In this document: in pieces, positions 16,228-24,805 of the stretch
Position numbering within the stretch: position 1 is the stretch's first letter
Layout: every line of letters begins with the position of its first letter
NCBI GenBank assembly: GCA_041687675.1
Contig: JAWLBM010000003.1
Coordinates: 153,858 to 217,857 of the forward strand
DNA from: JAWLBM01 sp041687675
Lineage (GTDB): Bacteria > Pseudomonadota > Alphaproteobacteria > Rhizobiales > Pleomorphomonadaceae
Direction: 5' to 3'
DNA: 64,000 nt
Position numbers and translations under genes: made by a program
The notes under the pieces: model-generated
What the model saw: the letters and a program-made list of their open reading frames with translations, nothing else
Told to the model about the DNA's origin: nothing
The model's database searches: none

Positions 16228-18018
16228 TTGAAGGCGGGTTCGGTCGAGTACGACAATGCCTCGGTAGTCGGTCTCGATGAATCCTGGCGAGCATCCGCAG
16301 GATCGTGCCTTTGTGAGGTCGTGCCGGGCGTCTACCAGACCCGGGGCATGGACCTTGCCAACATGACCTTCGTGCGCGGGCGGACGGGCTGGATCGTCGT
16401 CGACCCGATCACCACGACCGAGACCGCGCGCGCCTCCTGGGAGCTTCTTCAGGCGCATGTGGGCGAGGGGATCCCCGTGTCTGCGGTGATCTACACCCAC
16501 ACCCATATCGACCATTGGGGCGGCGTGCGGGGCCTCGGCCTCGACGCCGGAGACGTGGCCTCGGGCCGCGTGCCGATCATCGCGCCCGAAGGCTTCCTCG
16601 ACTTCGCCGTCTCGGAGAACGTCTACGCCGGCAACGCCATGGGCCGGCGGCTGTTCTACCAGTATGGCACGCTCCTTCCACCCGGCCCGCATGGGTTTGT
16701 CGGGGTCGGCCCCGCGGCCGAGGTTCCCGCGGGGGCGACCGGCCTGATCGCGCCCACGCGCCTGATCTCGGAGAAGTTCGAGGAGGTGCAGGTCGACGGT
16801 ATCCGCGTCGTCTTCCAGAACGCGCCGAACACCGAGGCGCCGCGGACCATGAACGTCTTCTTCCCCGAGCTCAAGACGCTGTTCGTGGCCGACATGATCT
16901 TCGCCACGCTGCACAACCTCTACACGCTCAGGGGCGCGCAGGTGCGCGACGGGCTGGCCTGGTCGAAGTCGCTGAACGAGACGCTCCTGCGCTTCGGCCC
17001 CGGGACCGAGGTGATGTGCGCCGGGCACAACTGGCCGCGGTTCGGGCGCGAGCGGGTGGCCGATGTGATTCGGGCGCATCGCGACATCTACGCCAACCTC
17101 AACAACCAGGCGCTGCACCACGCCAACCAGGGCGTGACCATCAACCAGATCCACAACGTCTACAAGCTGCCGCAGGCGCTCGAGGACAAGTGGTTCGTCC
17201 GCGGCTATCATGGCCATGTCACGCACAACGCCCGCGCCGTGGTGCAGCGCTTCCTCGGCTTCTGGGATGCGAACCCCGCGACCCTCGTGCCGCTCTCGCC
17301 CGAGGATTCGGCGCCGCTCTATGTCGAGATGATGGGCGGGGCCGAGCGGATCATCGCCCGGGGGCAGGAGCTCTACAATTCGGGCGACTACCTCCTGGCG
17401 ATGGAGATCGTGAACAAGCTCGTGCAGGCCGAGCCGAAGAACCAGGCGGGCAAGGACCTGCTCGCGGATGTCTTCGAGCAGCTCGGCTACCAGTCCGAAT
17501 GCGGCGGGCACCGCAATTCCTACCTCGCCGCGGCCTACGAACTGCGCTCGGGGATCCCCGAGGGCGAGGTCGTGGGCGCGGGTCCGGATGTGGTCCGCGC
17601 GATGTCGACCGAGCTGTTCCTGAACTTCCTCGGAATCAAGATGGACAGCAGCCGGGCCGAGGGGCTGGGCTTCACCATGAACCTGATCACCCCGGACACC
17701 GGCGAGACCTTCCTCGTGGAGCTGTCGAACGCGACGCTCAAAAACATCGCAGGCTACACGGCCGAGGATGCCGACCTGACGCTGACGGTGAACCGCGCCG
17801 ATCTGGAGAACGTCATGTCCGGCGAGGCGACCCTTGACGCGCTGCTGGCCGACGGCACGGCGACCTTCGAGGGCGACATCGGCATCCTCGGGAAACTCGC
17901 TGCGCTGATGGTGGAGTTCGACCCGCGCTTCCAGATCATGCCCGGGACGAAGCTGCCGGGCGACGGGAGCGTGGCCGACCCCTTCGAGGCCACGGTCGGC
18001 CAGGTCATTCCCGAATGA
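16228..18018 (+). CDS. Alkylsulfatase (SdsA1/YjcS family), N-terminally truncated
   Basis: This metallo-beta-lactamase-fold family hydrolyses sulfate esters of alkyl alcohols such as dodecyl sulfate. The 596-residue frame has the zinc motif H91-T-H93-I-D95-H96, E203 in NTEAP, and H267 in AGHNWPRFG, then the helical dimerisation domain and a SCP2-like C-terminal domain. The second bridging glutamate (E299 of SdsA1) aligns with D222. Homologues carry a signal peptide and roughly 80-100 more residues before EVVPGVYQTRG; here the frame opens only at 16195 and must start at a weak TTG. It may be a degraded, non-exported copy. The activity is therefore uncertain although the core is complete. Confidence 0.65.
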   Translation: MKAGSVEYDNASVVGLDESWRASAGSCLCEVVPGVYQTRGMDLANMTFVRGRTGWIVVDPITTTETARASWELLQAHVGEGIPVSAVIYTHTHIDHWGGVRGLGLDAGDVASGRVPIIAPEGFLDFAVSENVYAGNAMGRRLFYQYGTLLPPGPHGFVGVGPAAEVPAGATGLIAPTRLISEKFEEVQVDGIRVVFQNAPNTEAPRTMNVFFPELKTLFVADMIFATLHNLYTLRGAQVRDGLAWSKSLNETLLRFGPGTEVMCAGHNWPRFGRERVADVIRAHRDIYANLNNQALHHANQGVTINQIHNVYKLPQALEDKWFVRGYHGHVTHNARAVVQRFLGFWDANPATLVPLSPEDSAPLYVEMMGGAERIIARGQELYNSGDYLLAMEIVNKLVQAEPKNQAGKDLLADVFEQLGYQSECGGHRNSYLAAAYELRSGIPEGEVVGAGPDVVRAMSTELFLNFLGIKMDSSRAEGLGFTMNLITPDTGETFLVELSNATLKNIAGYTAEDADLTLTVNRADLENVMSGEATLDALLADGTATFEGDIGILGKLAALMVEFDPRFQIMPGTKLPGDGSVADPFEATVGQVIPE

Positions 18019-18090
18019 GGGCCGGGGGTTGAGAGGACCGGCCGTGAACACGGCTGACGCACCTTTTCGCGCCGCCGCCCATGGCGGCCC

Positions 18091-18225
18091 TTGCCCGCGG
18101 GCGCACAGGCGCAGGAGGCCGCGCCAGCCCCCGTGTCGGTCGTGATCTTCGTCTCGGACGGCGCCAGTTTCGAGACGTGGGGTGCCGGCGCCCGCGGGGC
18201 CCTTCTTCCTCGATACACGCCACCA
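18091..18225 (+). pseudogene. Possible fragment of an alkaline-phosphatase-like gene
   Basis: A short frame reads LPAGAQAQEAAPAPVSVVIFVSDGASFETWG. It resembles the end of a signal peptide followed by the first strand and metal-binding DG(A/M)S motif of alkaline-phosphatase-superfamily enzymes (V-x-F-V-x-D-G-x-S). No start codon is in place and similarity stops within about 15 residues, so only a scrap would remain. The call rests on one motif. Confidence 0.3.
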
Positions 18226-18410
18226 CTCGCCCCGCGCCCCGATCCTGACCAGCGACTGGCTCCCGTCGCCGGTCGTTGCAAGGTGATCCGGTGGCGGATA
18301 CGGTTTCGCGTCCTTCGCGGATGCCGGCGCATGTTGTCGGTTCGGCGGAGGACGCGCGACCCCTTCACAACACTACCGCCGCCCCCGAGGGCCGCAAGAC
18401 GGAGACCTGC

Positions 18411-19526
18411 TTGACCAGCGACGAACGGGGTGTGGCACGACGGCGGGAGATGGGGTGGTTGCGGGTGCCCGCCGCGCTCCTGACGGTACTTCTGGTTCTC
18501 GTGCTCCTGAAGATCGGCCAGCCGGTCCTCCTGCCGATCCTTCTGGCGGTGATCGCCGTCTATGTGCTTGTCGAGACCGAGGCCGCGCTCGCCCGGCTGC
18601 CGGGCCTCGGGCGGCTGCCGCGGTTCGTCCTGCGCGGGCTCATCCTCGTCCTCTTCCTCGCGCTCCTGTTTGGCTTCGGGCTGGTCATCCAGGGAACGCT
18701 CCGCGAGATCGCGGCGGCGGCCCCGCGCTACGAGGCGAATCTCGATGCGATGATCGCCGCCTTTGCTGACCGCCTCGGCGTCGACGGCGCGACACTCTGG
18801 GAGAAGATCGCAACCGAGGTCGCCGAGGCCGTCGACCTGCAGAGGATGATCGGCGCGGCGCTTCTCTCGCTCGGCAACTTCGGGCTGATGCTGTTTCTCG
18901 TCGCCATCTACGCGAGCTTCCTCATGGCCGAGCGGGTTGCCCTGCCCGAGAAGCTCTCCCGCGCCTTCGCCTCGCCCGAGAACGCCGTGCGCGCCGCACG
19001 CATCGTGGCGGAGATCAACGACGGCATCGGGAGCTACCTCGCCACGAAGACCCTGATCAACGTCATCCTCGGCGTCCTGTCCTACGGAATCCTTCTCCTC
19101 TTCGGCGTGGACTTCGCGCTGTTCTGGGCGCTGGTGATCGCGCTCCTGAACTACATCCCCTATCTTGGCTCGTACCTCGGGGTGGCCTTCCCGGTCTTGC
19201 TGAGCCTCGCGCAGTTCGGCGATCTCGGCGCGACGCTGATGCTCATGGCCTGTCTCACGGCGGCGCAGCTCTGGGTGGGGAGCTGGCTTGAACCGAAGCT
19301 GGTCGGGCGCACGGCAAACCTGTCGCCCTTCGTGGTGCTGGGCGCGCTCGCGGCCTGGTCCGCGCTCTGGGGCATCCCCGGCGCGATCTTCGCGGTGCCG
19401 CTGACCTCCATGATCGCCATCGTCTGCGGCGCCTTCGAGCAGACCCGGTGGGTGCCGATCCTGCTGTCGCAGGACGCGCGGCGCCTCGATCCGGCCTCGC
19501 CGGCCGCTGAACGGGCGGAGACGTGA
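18411..19526 (+). CDS. AI-2E family transporter (PerM/YdiK-like permease)
   Basis: The 371-residue product has the family layout: hydrophobic N-terminus with paired helices, a helix pair near 45-80, a soluble alpha segment (about 85-150), then five to six membrane helices containing NDGIGSYLATKTLINVILG, NYIPYLGSYLGVAFP and the WGIPGAIFAVPLT block. The start is a TTG at 18411 with GGAG 6 bases upstream; an ATG at 18450 (MGWLRV) is the alternative. Members export small molecules or act as Na+/H+ antiporters, and the quorum-signal name should not be taken literally. The next, broken, gene began inside its stop codon (ATGA). Confidence 0.85.
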   Translation: MTSDERGVARRREMGWLRVPAALLTVLLVLVLLKIGQPVLLPILLAVIAVYVLVETEAALARLPGLGRLPRFVLRGLILVLFLALLFGFGLVIQGTLREIAAAAPRYEANLDAMIAAFADRLGVDGATLWEKIATEVAEAVDLQRMIGAALLSLGNFGLMLFLVAIYASFLMAERVALPEKLSRAFASPENAVRAARIVAEINDGIGSYLATKTLINVILGVLSYGILLLFGVDFALFWALVIALLNYIPYLGSYLGVAFPVLLSLAQFGDLGATLMLMACLTAAQLWVGSWLEPKLVGRTANLSPFVVLGALAAWSALWGIPGAIFAVPLTSMIAIVCGAFEQTRWVPILLSQDARRLDPASPAAERAET

Positions 19527-19881
19527 TGGTGCGGATGCCGTTCAAGGCGACGCGCGTCGTTCCCCGGGGACTCGGATCCGCGCCCGGGAGCCCGGCCTTG
19601 TGGCCCTGACGGCGGCCATCATCGTCATGGCGGCCACCTTCTACGGGATCGTCGAGGGTTGGACCTTTATCGATGCGATGTTCTTTTCGGTGGCGACGAT
19701 CTCGACCGTCGGCTACGGCGACATGGTCCCGGAGACCGTCGCCGGCCGCGTCTTTCCGGTTACAGCCGCAAACCACGGCCCCCCCCCGCGAGGAGCAGCC
19801 GGCTACCGCTGGCGGAATGCGTTTGTGGATTCGCCCGTGGGCAAATCGGGTGATGCGTCAAATAATCAGGCTACTGATTGA
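19526..19881 (+). pseudogene. Frameshifted two-helix potassium-channel gene
   Basis: An ATG overlapping the previous TGA opens MVRMPFKATRVVPRGLGS and soon stops. The next frame carries LVALTAAIIVMAATFYGIVE, a pore helix and the K+ selectivity filter TVGYGD, then GRVFPVT. Joining both near 19580 gives the usual start of a small Ion_trans_2 channel. After FPVT the sequence loses the second membrane helix and drifts into unrelated residues, so the 3' half is also gone. The protein cannot form a pore as it stands. Confidence 0.65.
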
Positions 19882-19887
19882 AAAGAC

Positions 19888-19977
19888 TGGCGGAGAGGGA
19901 GGGATTCGAACCCCCGATACCCTTGCGAGTATGCCGCATTTCGAGTGCGGTGCTTTCAACCACTCAGCCACCTCTCC
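19888..19977 (-). tRNA. tRNA-Ser(CGA)
   Basis: Class II tRNA with a long variable arm. Acceptor GGAGAGG pairs with CCTCTCC, followed by discriminator G and an encoded CCA (19890-19888). Anticodon stem CCGCA/TGCGG encloses CTCGAAA, giving anticodon CGA (serine codon UCG). T-arm GGTTCGAATCC is canonical. Its 3' end faces left, toward the decayed segment at 16-19.9 kb. Confidence 0.95.
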
Positions 19978-20418
19978 GCGGTGCCGACAGACGGGAACAA
20001 CCCGGTCGAAAGCGGCGCGGACCATACAGGCGGGAGGGGGGCTGTACAAGGGGGGTGGACCGCAGAATCGCACGGGGACGGGAGAGCGCCCGGTGGGGGG
20101 CCCAGGCCCGGTGCCCCGGCCGCGCGGGTGCGGTCGTCCACCGGGGCGGCGGCGCGTCTTCGCCGTGCCGGCGGATCGCCCGACGCCCATTGCAGGTCAT
20201 CGGCCGGTCGCTCGCGCGTTGACTTCTCCCCGCGCCCGCGTGTAAAAGGCCGGCTGCGACGAAAGGACCGCCCGCCGAGGCGGCCGCGTCGCGCCCCGGC
20301 TCGCGACCCCTCAACCCGCGCCCGCTCCGGCGGGAGGGTGGGGCATTCGGCCGGGATCCATGCTGGCGTCGTCACCCGGCGGCCCGGCCAAGAACGATGA
20401 AGAAGGACAGGCAAGACC

Positions 20419-20733
20419 ATGTTCGCAGTGATCAAGACGGGCGGCAAGCAGTACCGCGTCGCCCAGGACGACGTTCTGGAGATCGAGAAGCTGGACGCGG
20501 AGGCCGGCGCCACCGTGACCTTCGAGGAAGTGCTCCTCGTCGGCGGCGAGAGCGGCACCACCGTGGGCACCCCCGTCGTGGCGGGCGCCAGCGTGTCGGC
20601 CGAGGTGGTCGAGCAGACCCGCGCCCCGAAGGTGATCTCCTTCAAGAAGCGCCGCCGGCAGAACTCCAAGCGCAAGCGCGGGCACCGGCAGATGCTGACG
20701 GTGGTGAAGATCACCGGCATCAGCGCGGCCTGA
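20419..20733 (+). CDS. rplU: 50S ribosomal protein L21
   Basis: L21 is a 23S rRNA-binding protein of the large subunit. The 104-residue product begins MFAVIKTGGKQYRV and contains the conserved KVISFKKRRRQNSKRKRGHR basic block before the C-terminal strand TVVKITGI. Length fits the family. It is the first gene of the conserved rplU-rpmA pair, with rpmA 97 bases downstream. The roughly 440 bases between tRNA-Ser and this gene should hold its promoter. Confidence 0.97.
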   Translation: MFAVIKTGGKQYRVAQDDVLEIEKLDAEAGATVTFEEVLLVGGESGTTVGTPVVAGASVSAEVVEQTRAPKVISFKKRRRQNSKRKRGHRQMLTVVKITGISAA

Positions 20734-20830
20734 GGCCGGCGCGACGATAGGAAACCCTCCGCCGAGGGGCGTTGCGAGCCGCGGATGCGTGGCTCCGCCC
20801 GGAGGCGGCAACCTGGTGAAGGAGTGAACC

Positions 20831-21100
20831 ATGGCTCACAAGAAGGCAGGCGGCTCGTCCCGCAACGGTCGCGACACCGCTGGACGCCGTCTCGGCGTCA
20901 AGAAGTTCGGCGGCGAAGCCGTCATCCCCGGCAGCATCATCCTGCGCCAGCGCGGGACCAAGTGGCACCCGGGCACCAACGTAGGGATGGGCACCGACCA
21001 CACGATCTTCGCCCTGACGGAGGGCAAGGTCGCCTACGCGACGAAGGCCAACGGGCGCGTCTACGTGTCCGTCGTGCCGATGCCGGCCGCAGCAGAGTAA
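20831..21100 (+). CDS. rpmA: 50S ribosomal protein L27
   Basis: L27 lies at the peptidyl-transferase centre. The 89-residue product starts MAHKKAGGSSRNGRDTAGRR, the typical N-terminus, and contains IILRQRGTKWHPGTNVG. No N-terminal cleavage extension of the Firmicute type is present. GAAGGAG precedes the ATG. A strong hairpin terminator follows 70 bases after the stop. Confidence 0.97.
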   Translation: MAHKKAGGSSRNGRDTAGRRLGVKKFGGEAVIPGSIILRQRGTKWHPGTNVGMGTDHTIFALTEGKVAYATKANGRVYVSVVPMPAAAE

Positions 21101-21173
21101 CGCCGAATGGTCCCTGAGCGGCCTCCGGCGTCCCACGGACCCGGACGGGCGCTCTAGATCGGGAGCGTTTTCG

Positions 21174-21204
21174 AAGGGGAGGTGGGCCGCCACCTCCCCT
21201 TTCT
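21174..21204 (+). terminator. Intrinsic terminator after rpmA
   Basis: A 12-bp perfect stem, AAGGGGAGGTGG and CCACCTCCCCTT, with a GCCG loop (21174-21201) followed by TCT. It separates the ribosomal-protein pair from the acetyltransferase genes only 25 bases before the next ATG, so it may act as an attenuator for the downstream operon. Confidence 0.75.
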
Positions 21205-21228
21205 CGTTCCCGATGCGAGGACCTTGCG

Positions 21229-21900
21229 ATGAGCGGACACGAAGGACGGGCGGATCCCTCCGCCGAGAGCATACGCATCGAGGCCGGCGGCCGGTCCCCC
21301 GCAGACCGCGCCCAGGGCCTCGTGCTCGAGACGCGCCGCCTCGTGCTGCGCATGCCCCAGGTGACCGACGCGCCGGCGATCGCCGAGCTCGCCGACAACC
21401 CGCGGGTGGCGCAGATGCTGGTCGGCATGCCGCACCCCTTCCGCGTCGCCGACGCGCTGGACTGGATCGCCGAGCCGGCGCCGGAGGGCGGGCAGAAACA
21501 CGTGGTCGCGGTGAAGCGCGGCGACGGCGGCGCCCGGATCGTGGGGGCGGCGACGCTCGACTTCCGCCGCGGCGCCCGGCTGCCCACGCTCGGCGTCTGG
21601 TTCGGCGAGGACTTCTGGGGCCGCGGCTTCGGGGTCGAGGCGGCCCACGCGGTGATCGACTACGCCTTCCTGCATCAGGGGCACGACCGGCTGTCGTTCA
21701 CCTGCCGGGTCACCAATGCCGCTGGCCGGCGGGTGATCGAGAAGTGCGGCTTCCAGTTCGCCGCCCAGGAGCTGTCGCCGTCCGCCTTCCACAATGCGGT
21801 GGTGCCGGTGGATCGCTTCACTCTCGACCGCGGCGTCTGGGAGAGCCTCCGGCGCTGGGAACCCCTCCGGGTCGCCGCCGGTGGCGACGCCGGCGGATGA
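21229..21900 (+). CDS. GNAT acetyltransferase (RimJ/RimL-like)
   Basis: The 223-residue product has an N-terminal extension of about 30 residues, then a GNAT_3 domain: LETRRLVLRMPQVTDAPAIAEL (substrate-arm strand), LGVWFGEDFWGRGFGVEA (acetyl-CoA pyrophosphate loop, RGxGxE variant) and the AAGRRVIEKCGFQF block. It is expected to transfer acetyl to a protein N-terminus or a small amine. It is followed 31 bases later by a paralogue, and the pair sits between rpmA and obg as in many Hyphomicrobiales, hinting at ribosomal protein targets. Confidence 0.82.
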   Translation: MSGHEGRADPSAESIRIEAGGRSPADRAQGLVLETRRLVLRMPQVTDAPAIAELADNPRVAQMLVGMPHPFRVADALDWIAEPAPEGGQKHVVAVKRGDGGARIVGAATLDFRRGARLPTLGVWFGEDFWGRGFGVEAAHAVIDYAFLHQGHDRLSFTCRVTNAAGRRVIEKCGFQFAAQELSPSAFHNAVVPVDRFTLDRGVWESLRRWEPLRVAAGGDAGG

Positions 21901-21931
21901 GGACGGCGGCGACAGCGACGGGAGCGGACGG

Positions 21932-22513
21932 ATGAGAGGCGAGGACGTTGCAGGCCTGAGGGCGCCGCTGATGGAGTGGCGGATCGCGACGCCTCGCCTC
22001 GACCTGCGCCCGCTCGTCGGCGCCGACGCGCCGGCGCTCGCCGAGCACCTGGCGGACCCGGAGGTGACCCGCTGGCTCGCCCGGGTTCCGCACCCCTACC
22101 GCCTCGCCGACGCGGTGAGCTTCGTCGAGCAGGCGCGGCTCTCCGCGGCGGCGGGGGCGGCGGTGACCTTCGGGCTCGTCCTCAGGGAGCGGCCCGAGGC
22201 GGGGGTGGTCGGCGTCGCCGTGGTGCACGGCCTCGGCGGGGAACCGGAGTTCGGCTACTGGCTGGCGCGCGACCACTGGGGGCGCGGGCTGATGGGGGAG
22301 GCCGCGGCGGCCGTGCTGGAGGCGGTCCGCCGGCTGCCGATCGCCCGGATCCGCTCCGGCGCCTTCGCCGGCAACGAGGCCTCGCTCGCCATCCAGCGGC
22401 GCAACGGCTTCGTCGTCACCGGCACCAGCCACCGGCTCTGCCTCGCCGAAGGCCGGATGAAGGAGCACGTCGACACCGTGCTCGAGATCGGTCCGGCAGT
22501 CGCTCCGCCCTGA
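21932..22513 (+). CDS. GNAT acetyltransferase (RimJ/RimL-like), second copy
   Basis: A 193-residue paralogue of the preceding gene. It has ATPRLDLRPLVGADAPALAEHL, the acetyl-CoA loop GYWLARDHWGRGLMGEAAAA and NEASLAIQRRNGFVVTG. GGAG precedes the ATG at 21932. The tandem arrangement and shared layout suggest an old duplication with separate substrates. The obg gene follows after 85 bases. Confidence 0.82.
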   Translation: MRGEDVAGLRAPLMEWRIATPRLDLRPLVGADAPALAEHLADPEVTRWLARVPHPYRLADAVSFVEQARLSAAAGAAVTFGLVLRERPEAGVVGVAVVHGLGGEPEFGYWLARDHWGRGLMGEAAAAVLEAVRRLPIARIRSGAFAGNEASLAIQRRNGFVVTGTSHRLCLAEGRMKEHVDTVLEIGPAVAPP

Positions 22514-22598
22514 CCCGGGCGCGTTGCAAGCTTCGCCGGATTGCCGCATAGAAACCGCCAGGGCGCGGCGCCACGGCGCCGGAAGGACGACAGCAGAG

Positions 22599-23642
22599 AT
22601 GAAGTTTCTCGACCAGGCCAAGGTCTTCGTGCGATCCGGCGACGGCGGCGCCGGCGCCGTCTCGTTCCGCCGCGAGAAGTTCATCGAGTTCGGCGGGCCG
22701 GACGGCGGCGACGGCGGCCGCGGCGGCGACGTCTGGGTCGAGTGCGTCGAGGGGCTCAACACCCTGATCGACTACCGCTACCAGCAGCATTTCAAGGCGA
22801 AGACCGGCGGCCACGGCATGGGCCGCAACCGCCATGGCGCCAAGGGGGCGGACGTGGTGCTGAAGGTCCCCAAGGGGACGCAGATCCTCGAGGACGACGG
22901 CGAGACGCTGGTCGCCGACCTGACCGAGGTGGGCGAGCGGGTGCTGCTCGCCAAGGGCGGCAACGGCGGCTTCGGCAACGCCTACTTCAAGTCGTCCACC
23001 AACCAGGCGCCGCGCCGGGCCAACCCGGGGCTGCCGGGCGAGGAGAAGTGGGTCTGGCTGCGGCTGAAGCTGATCGCCGACGCCGGCCTCGTCGGCCTGC
23101 CGAACGCCGGCAAGAGCACCTTCCTCAGCCGCACCACCGCGGCGAAGCCGAAGATCGCCGACTATCCCTTCACGACCCTGCACCCCGGCCTCGGCGTGGT
23201 GCGGATCGACGCCCGCGAATTCGTGCTCGCCGACATTCCCGGCCTGATCGAGGGGGCGCACGAGGGCGTCGGCCTCGGCGACCGCTTCCTCGGCCACGTC
23301 GAGCGCTGCGGCGTGCTGCTCCACCTCGTCGACGCCAGCCAGGAGGATGTGGTCGAGGCCTACAGGGTGGTGCGCGGCGAACTCGACGCCTATGGCGGCG
23401 GCCTGGAGGAGAAGCCGGAGATCCTGGCCCTCTCCAAGGTCGAGCTGGTGCCGGCGGACGATCTGAAGAAGAAGGCGCAGAAGCTGAAGCGCGTGGCCGG
23501 CAGGGCGCCGCTGCTCCTCTCCTCGATCACCGGGGAGGGCGTCACCGAGGCGCTGCGGGCGATGGCGGCGGCGATCGATGCGGCGCGCGCGGAGGAACGG
23601 GAGGCGCTCGGCGGCGGGCGGACCGGCACATGGAAGCCCTGA
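22599..23642 (+). CDS. obg: Obg GTPase
   Basis: Obg is a ribosome-associated GTPase for 50S maturation and stress/cell-cycle control. The 347-residue product has the glycine-rich OBG fold (about 1-158, MKFLDQAKVFVRSGDGGAGA), then the G domain with P-loop GLPNAGKSTF, G2/G3 DYPFTTLHP and DIPGLIEGA, and LSKVEL as the G4-position element. It ends soon after the G domain, as in short alphaproteobacterial forms lacking the C-terminal OCT domain. proB follows, its start 32 bases after the obg stop or, if an upstream ATG is used, overlapping it. Confidence 0.95.
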   Translation: MKFLDQAKVFVRSGDGGAGAVSFRREKFIEFGGPDGGDGGRGGDVWVECVEGLNTLIDYRYQQHFKAKTGGHGMGRNRHGAKGADVVLKVPKGTQILEDDGETLVADLTEVGERVLLAKGGNGGFGNAYFKSSTNQAPRRANPGLPGEEKWVWLRLKLIADAGLVGLPNAGKSTFLSRTTAAKPKIADYPFTTLHPGLGVVRIDAREFVLADIPGLIEGAHEGVGLGDRFLGHVERCGVLLHLVDASQEDVVEAYRVVRGELDAYGGGLEEKPEILALSKVELVPADDLKKKAQKLKRVAGRAPLLLSSITGEGVTEALRAMAAAIDAARAEEREALGGGRTGTWKP

Positions 23643-23674
23643 CCGAGGCGCCCGCGGCGACGGAGGTCCGTCCC

Positions 23675-24805
23675 ATGGCCGGCGCGCTCGCCGGCTACCG
23701 GCGGGTGGTCGTCAAGATCGGTTCGGCGCTGCTCGTCGAGAGCCAGAGCGGCGAGCTCCGCCGCGGCTGGATGGCGGCGATGGCCGAGGACGTCGCCCGG
23801 CTGGCGGCCGGCGGCGCCGACGTGCTGCTCGTCTCCTCCGGCGCCATCGCCATGGGCCGGCGGGTGATGGGGCTGAAGCGCGGGCGCCTGAAGCTGGAGG
23901 AGAGCCAGGCGGCGGCCGCCGTCGGCCAGATCGCACTCGCCCGCGCCTGGAGCGAGGCGCTCGGCGCCCGCGGGCTCACCGCCGGGCAGATCCTGCTCAC
24001 CCTCACCGACACCGAGGAGCGCCGCCGCTACCTCAACGGCCGCGCCACCATCGGCACCCTCCTCAAGATGAAGGCGGTGCCGGTGATCAACGAGAACGAC
24101 ACGGTCGCCACCAGCGAGATCCGCTATGGCGACAACGACCGCCTCGCCGCCCGCGTCGCCGCCATGATGGGGGCGGACCTGCTGGTGCTCCTGTCCGACA
24201 TCGACGGCCTCTACACCGCCCCTCCGAACGAGAACCCCTCGGCGCGCCTCATCCCCGTGGTCGAGCGGATCACCCCCGAGATCGAGGCGATGGCCGGCGG
24301 CGCCGGGTCGGAACTCTCGCGCGGCGGCATGAAGACCAAGATCGAGGCCGGCCGGATCGCCACCGTCGCCGGCACGCGCATGATCATCGCCTCCGGCAAG
24401 GTGACCGCGCCGCTCTCGGTGATCGACGCCGGCGGGGCGCACACCCTCTTCAAGGCCGAGGCGAACCCGGTCACCGCCCGCAAGGCCTGGATCGCCGGCC
24501 ACCTGGAGCCACGCGGCGTGCTGGTGGTCGACGCCGGCGCCGCCCGGGCGCTCGCCCTCGGCAAGAGCCTGCTGCCGGCCGGCGTCGTCAAGGTGACCGG
24601 CCGCTTCGGCCGCGGCGACGCGGTCAGCGTGCGCGACCCCGCCGGCGTCGAGATCGCCCGCGGCCTCGTCGCCTACGACGCCGACGACGCCGAGCGGATC
24701 CGCGGCCGCAACTCCTCCGCCATCGAGGAGATCCTGGGCATCGCCGGCCGCGCCGAGATGATCCACCGCGACGACCTGGTGACCAAGGGGGAGATCGGCC
24801 CGTGA
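23675..24805 (+). CDS. proB: Glutamate 5-kinase
   Basis: ProB phosphorylates glutamate in the first step of proline synthesis. The 376-residue product has the amino-acid-kinase domain (YRRVVVKIGSALLV, LLVSSGAIAMGRRVM, INENDTVATSEIRYGDND) and a C-terminal PUA domain (from about 280, GVLVVDAGAARAL). I start it at MAGALAGYRR because CGGAGG lies 8 bases upstream; an ATG at 23630 would add 15 residues and overlap obg. proA starts within its stop codon. Feedback inhibition by proline acts on this enzyme in the family. Confidence 0.95.
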   Translation: MAGALAGYRRVVVKIGSALLVESQSGELRRGWMAAMAEDVARLAAGGADVLLVSSGAIAMGRRVMGLKRGRLKLEESQAAAAVGQIALARAWSEALGARGLTAGQILLTLTDTEERRRYLNGRATIGTLLKMKAVPVINENDTVATSEIRYGDNDRLAARVAAMMGADLLVLLSDIDGLYTAPPNENPSARLIPVVERITPEIEAMAGGAGSELSRGGMKTKIEAGRIATVAGTRMIIASGKVTAPLSVIDAGGAHTLFKAEANPVTARKAWIAGHLEPRGVLVVDAGAARALALGKSLLPAGVVKVTGRFGRGDAVSVRDPAGVEIARGLVAYDADDAERIRGRNSSAIEEILGIAGRAEMIHRDDLVTKGEIGP

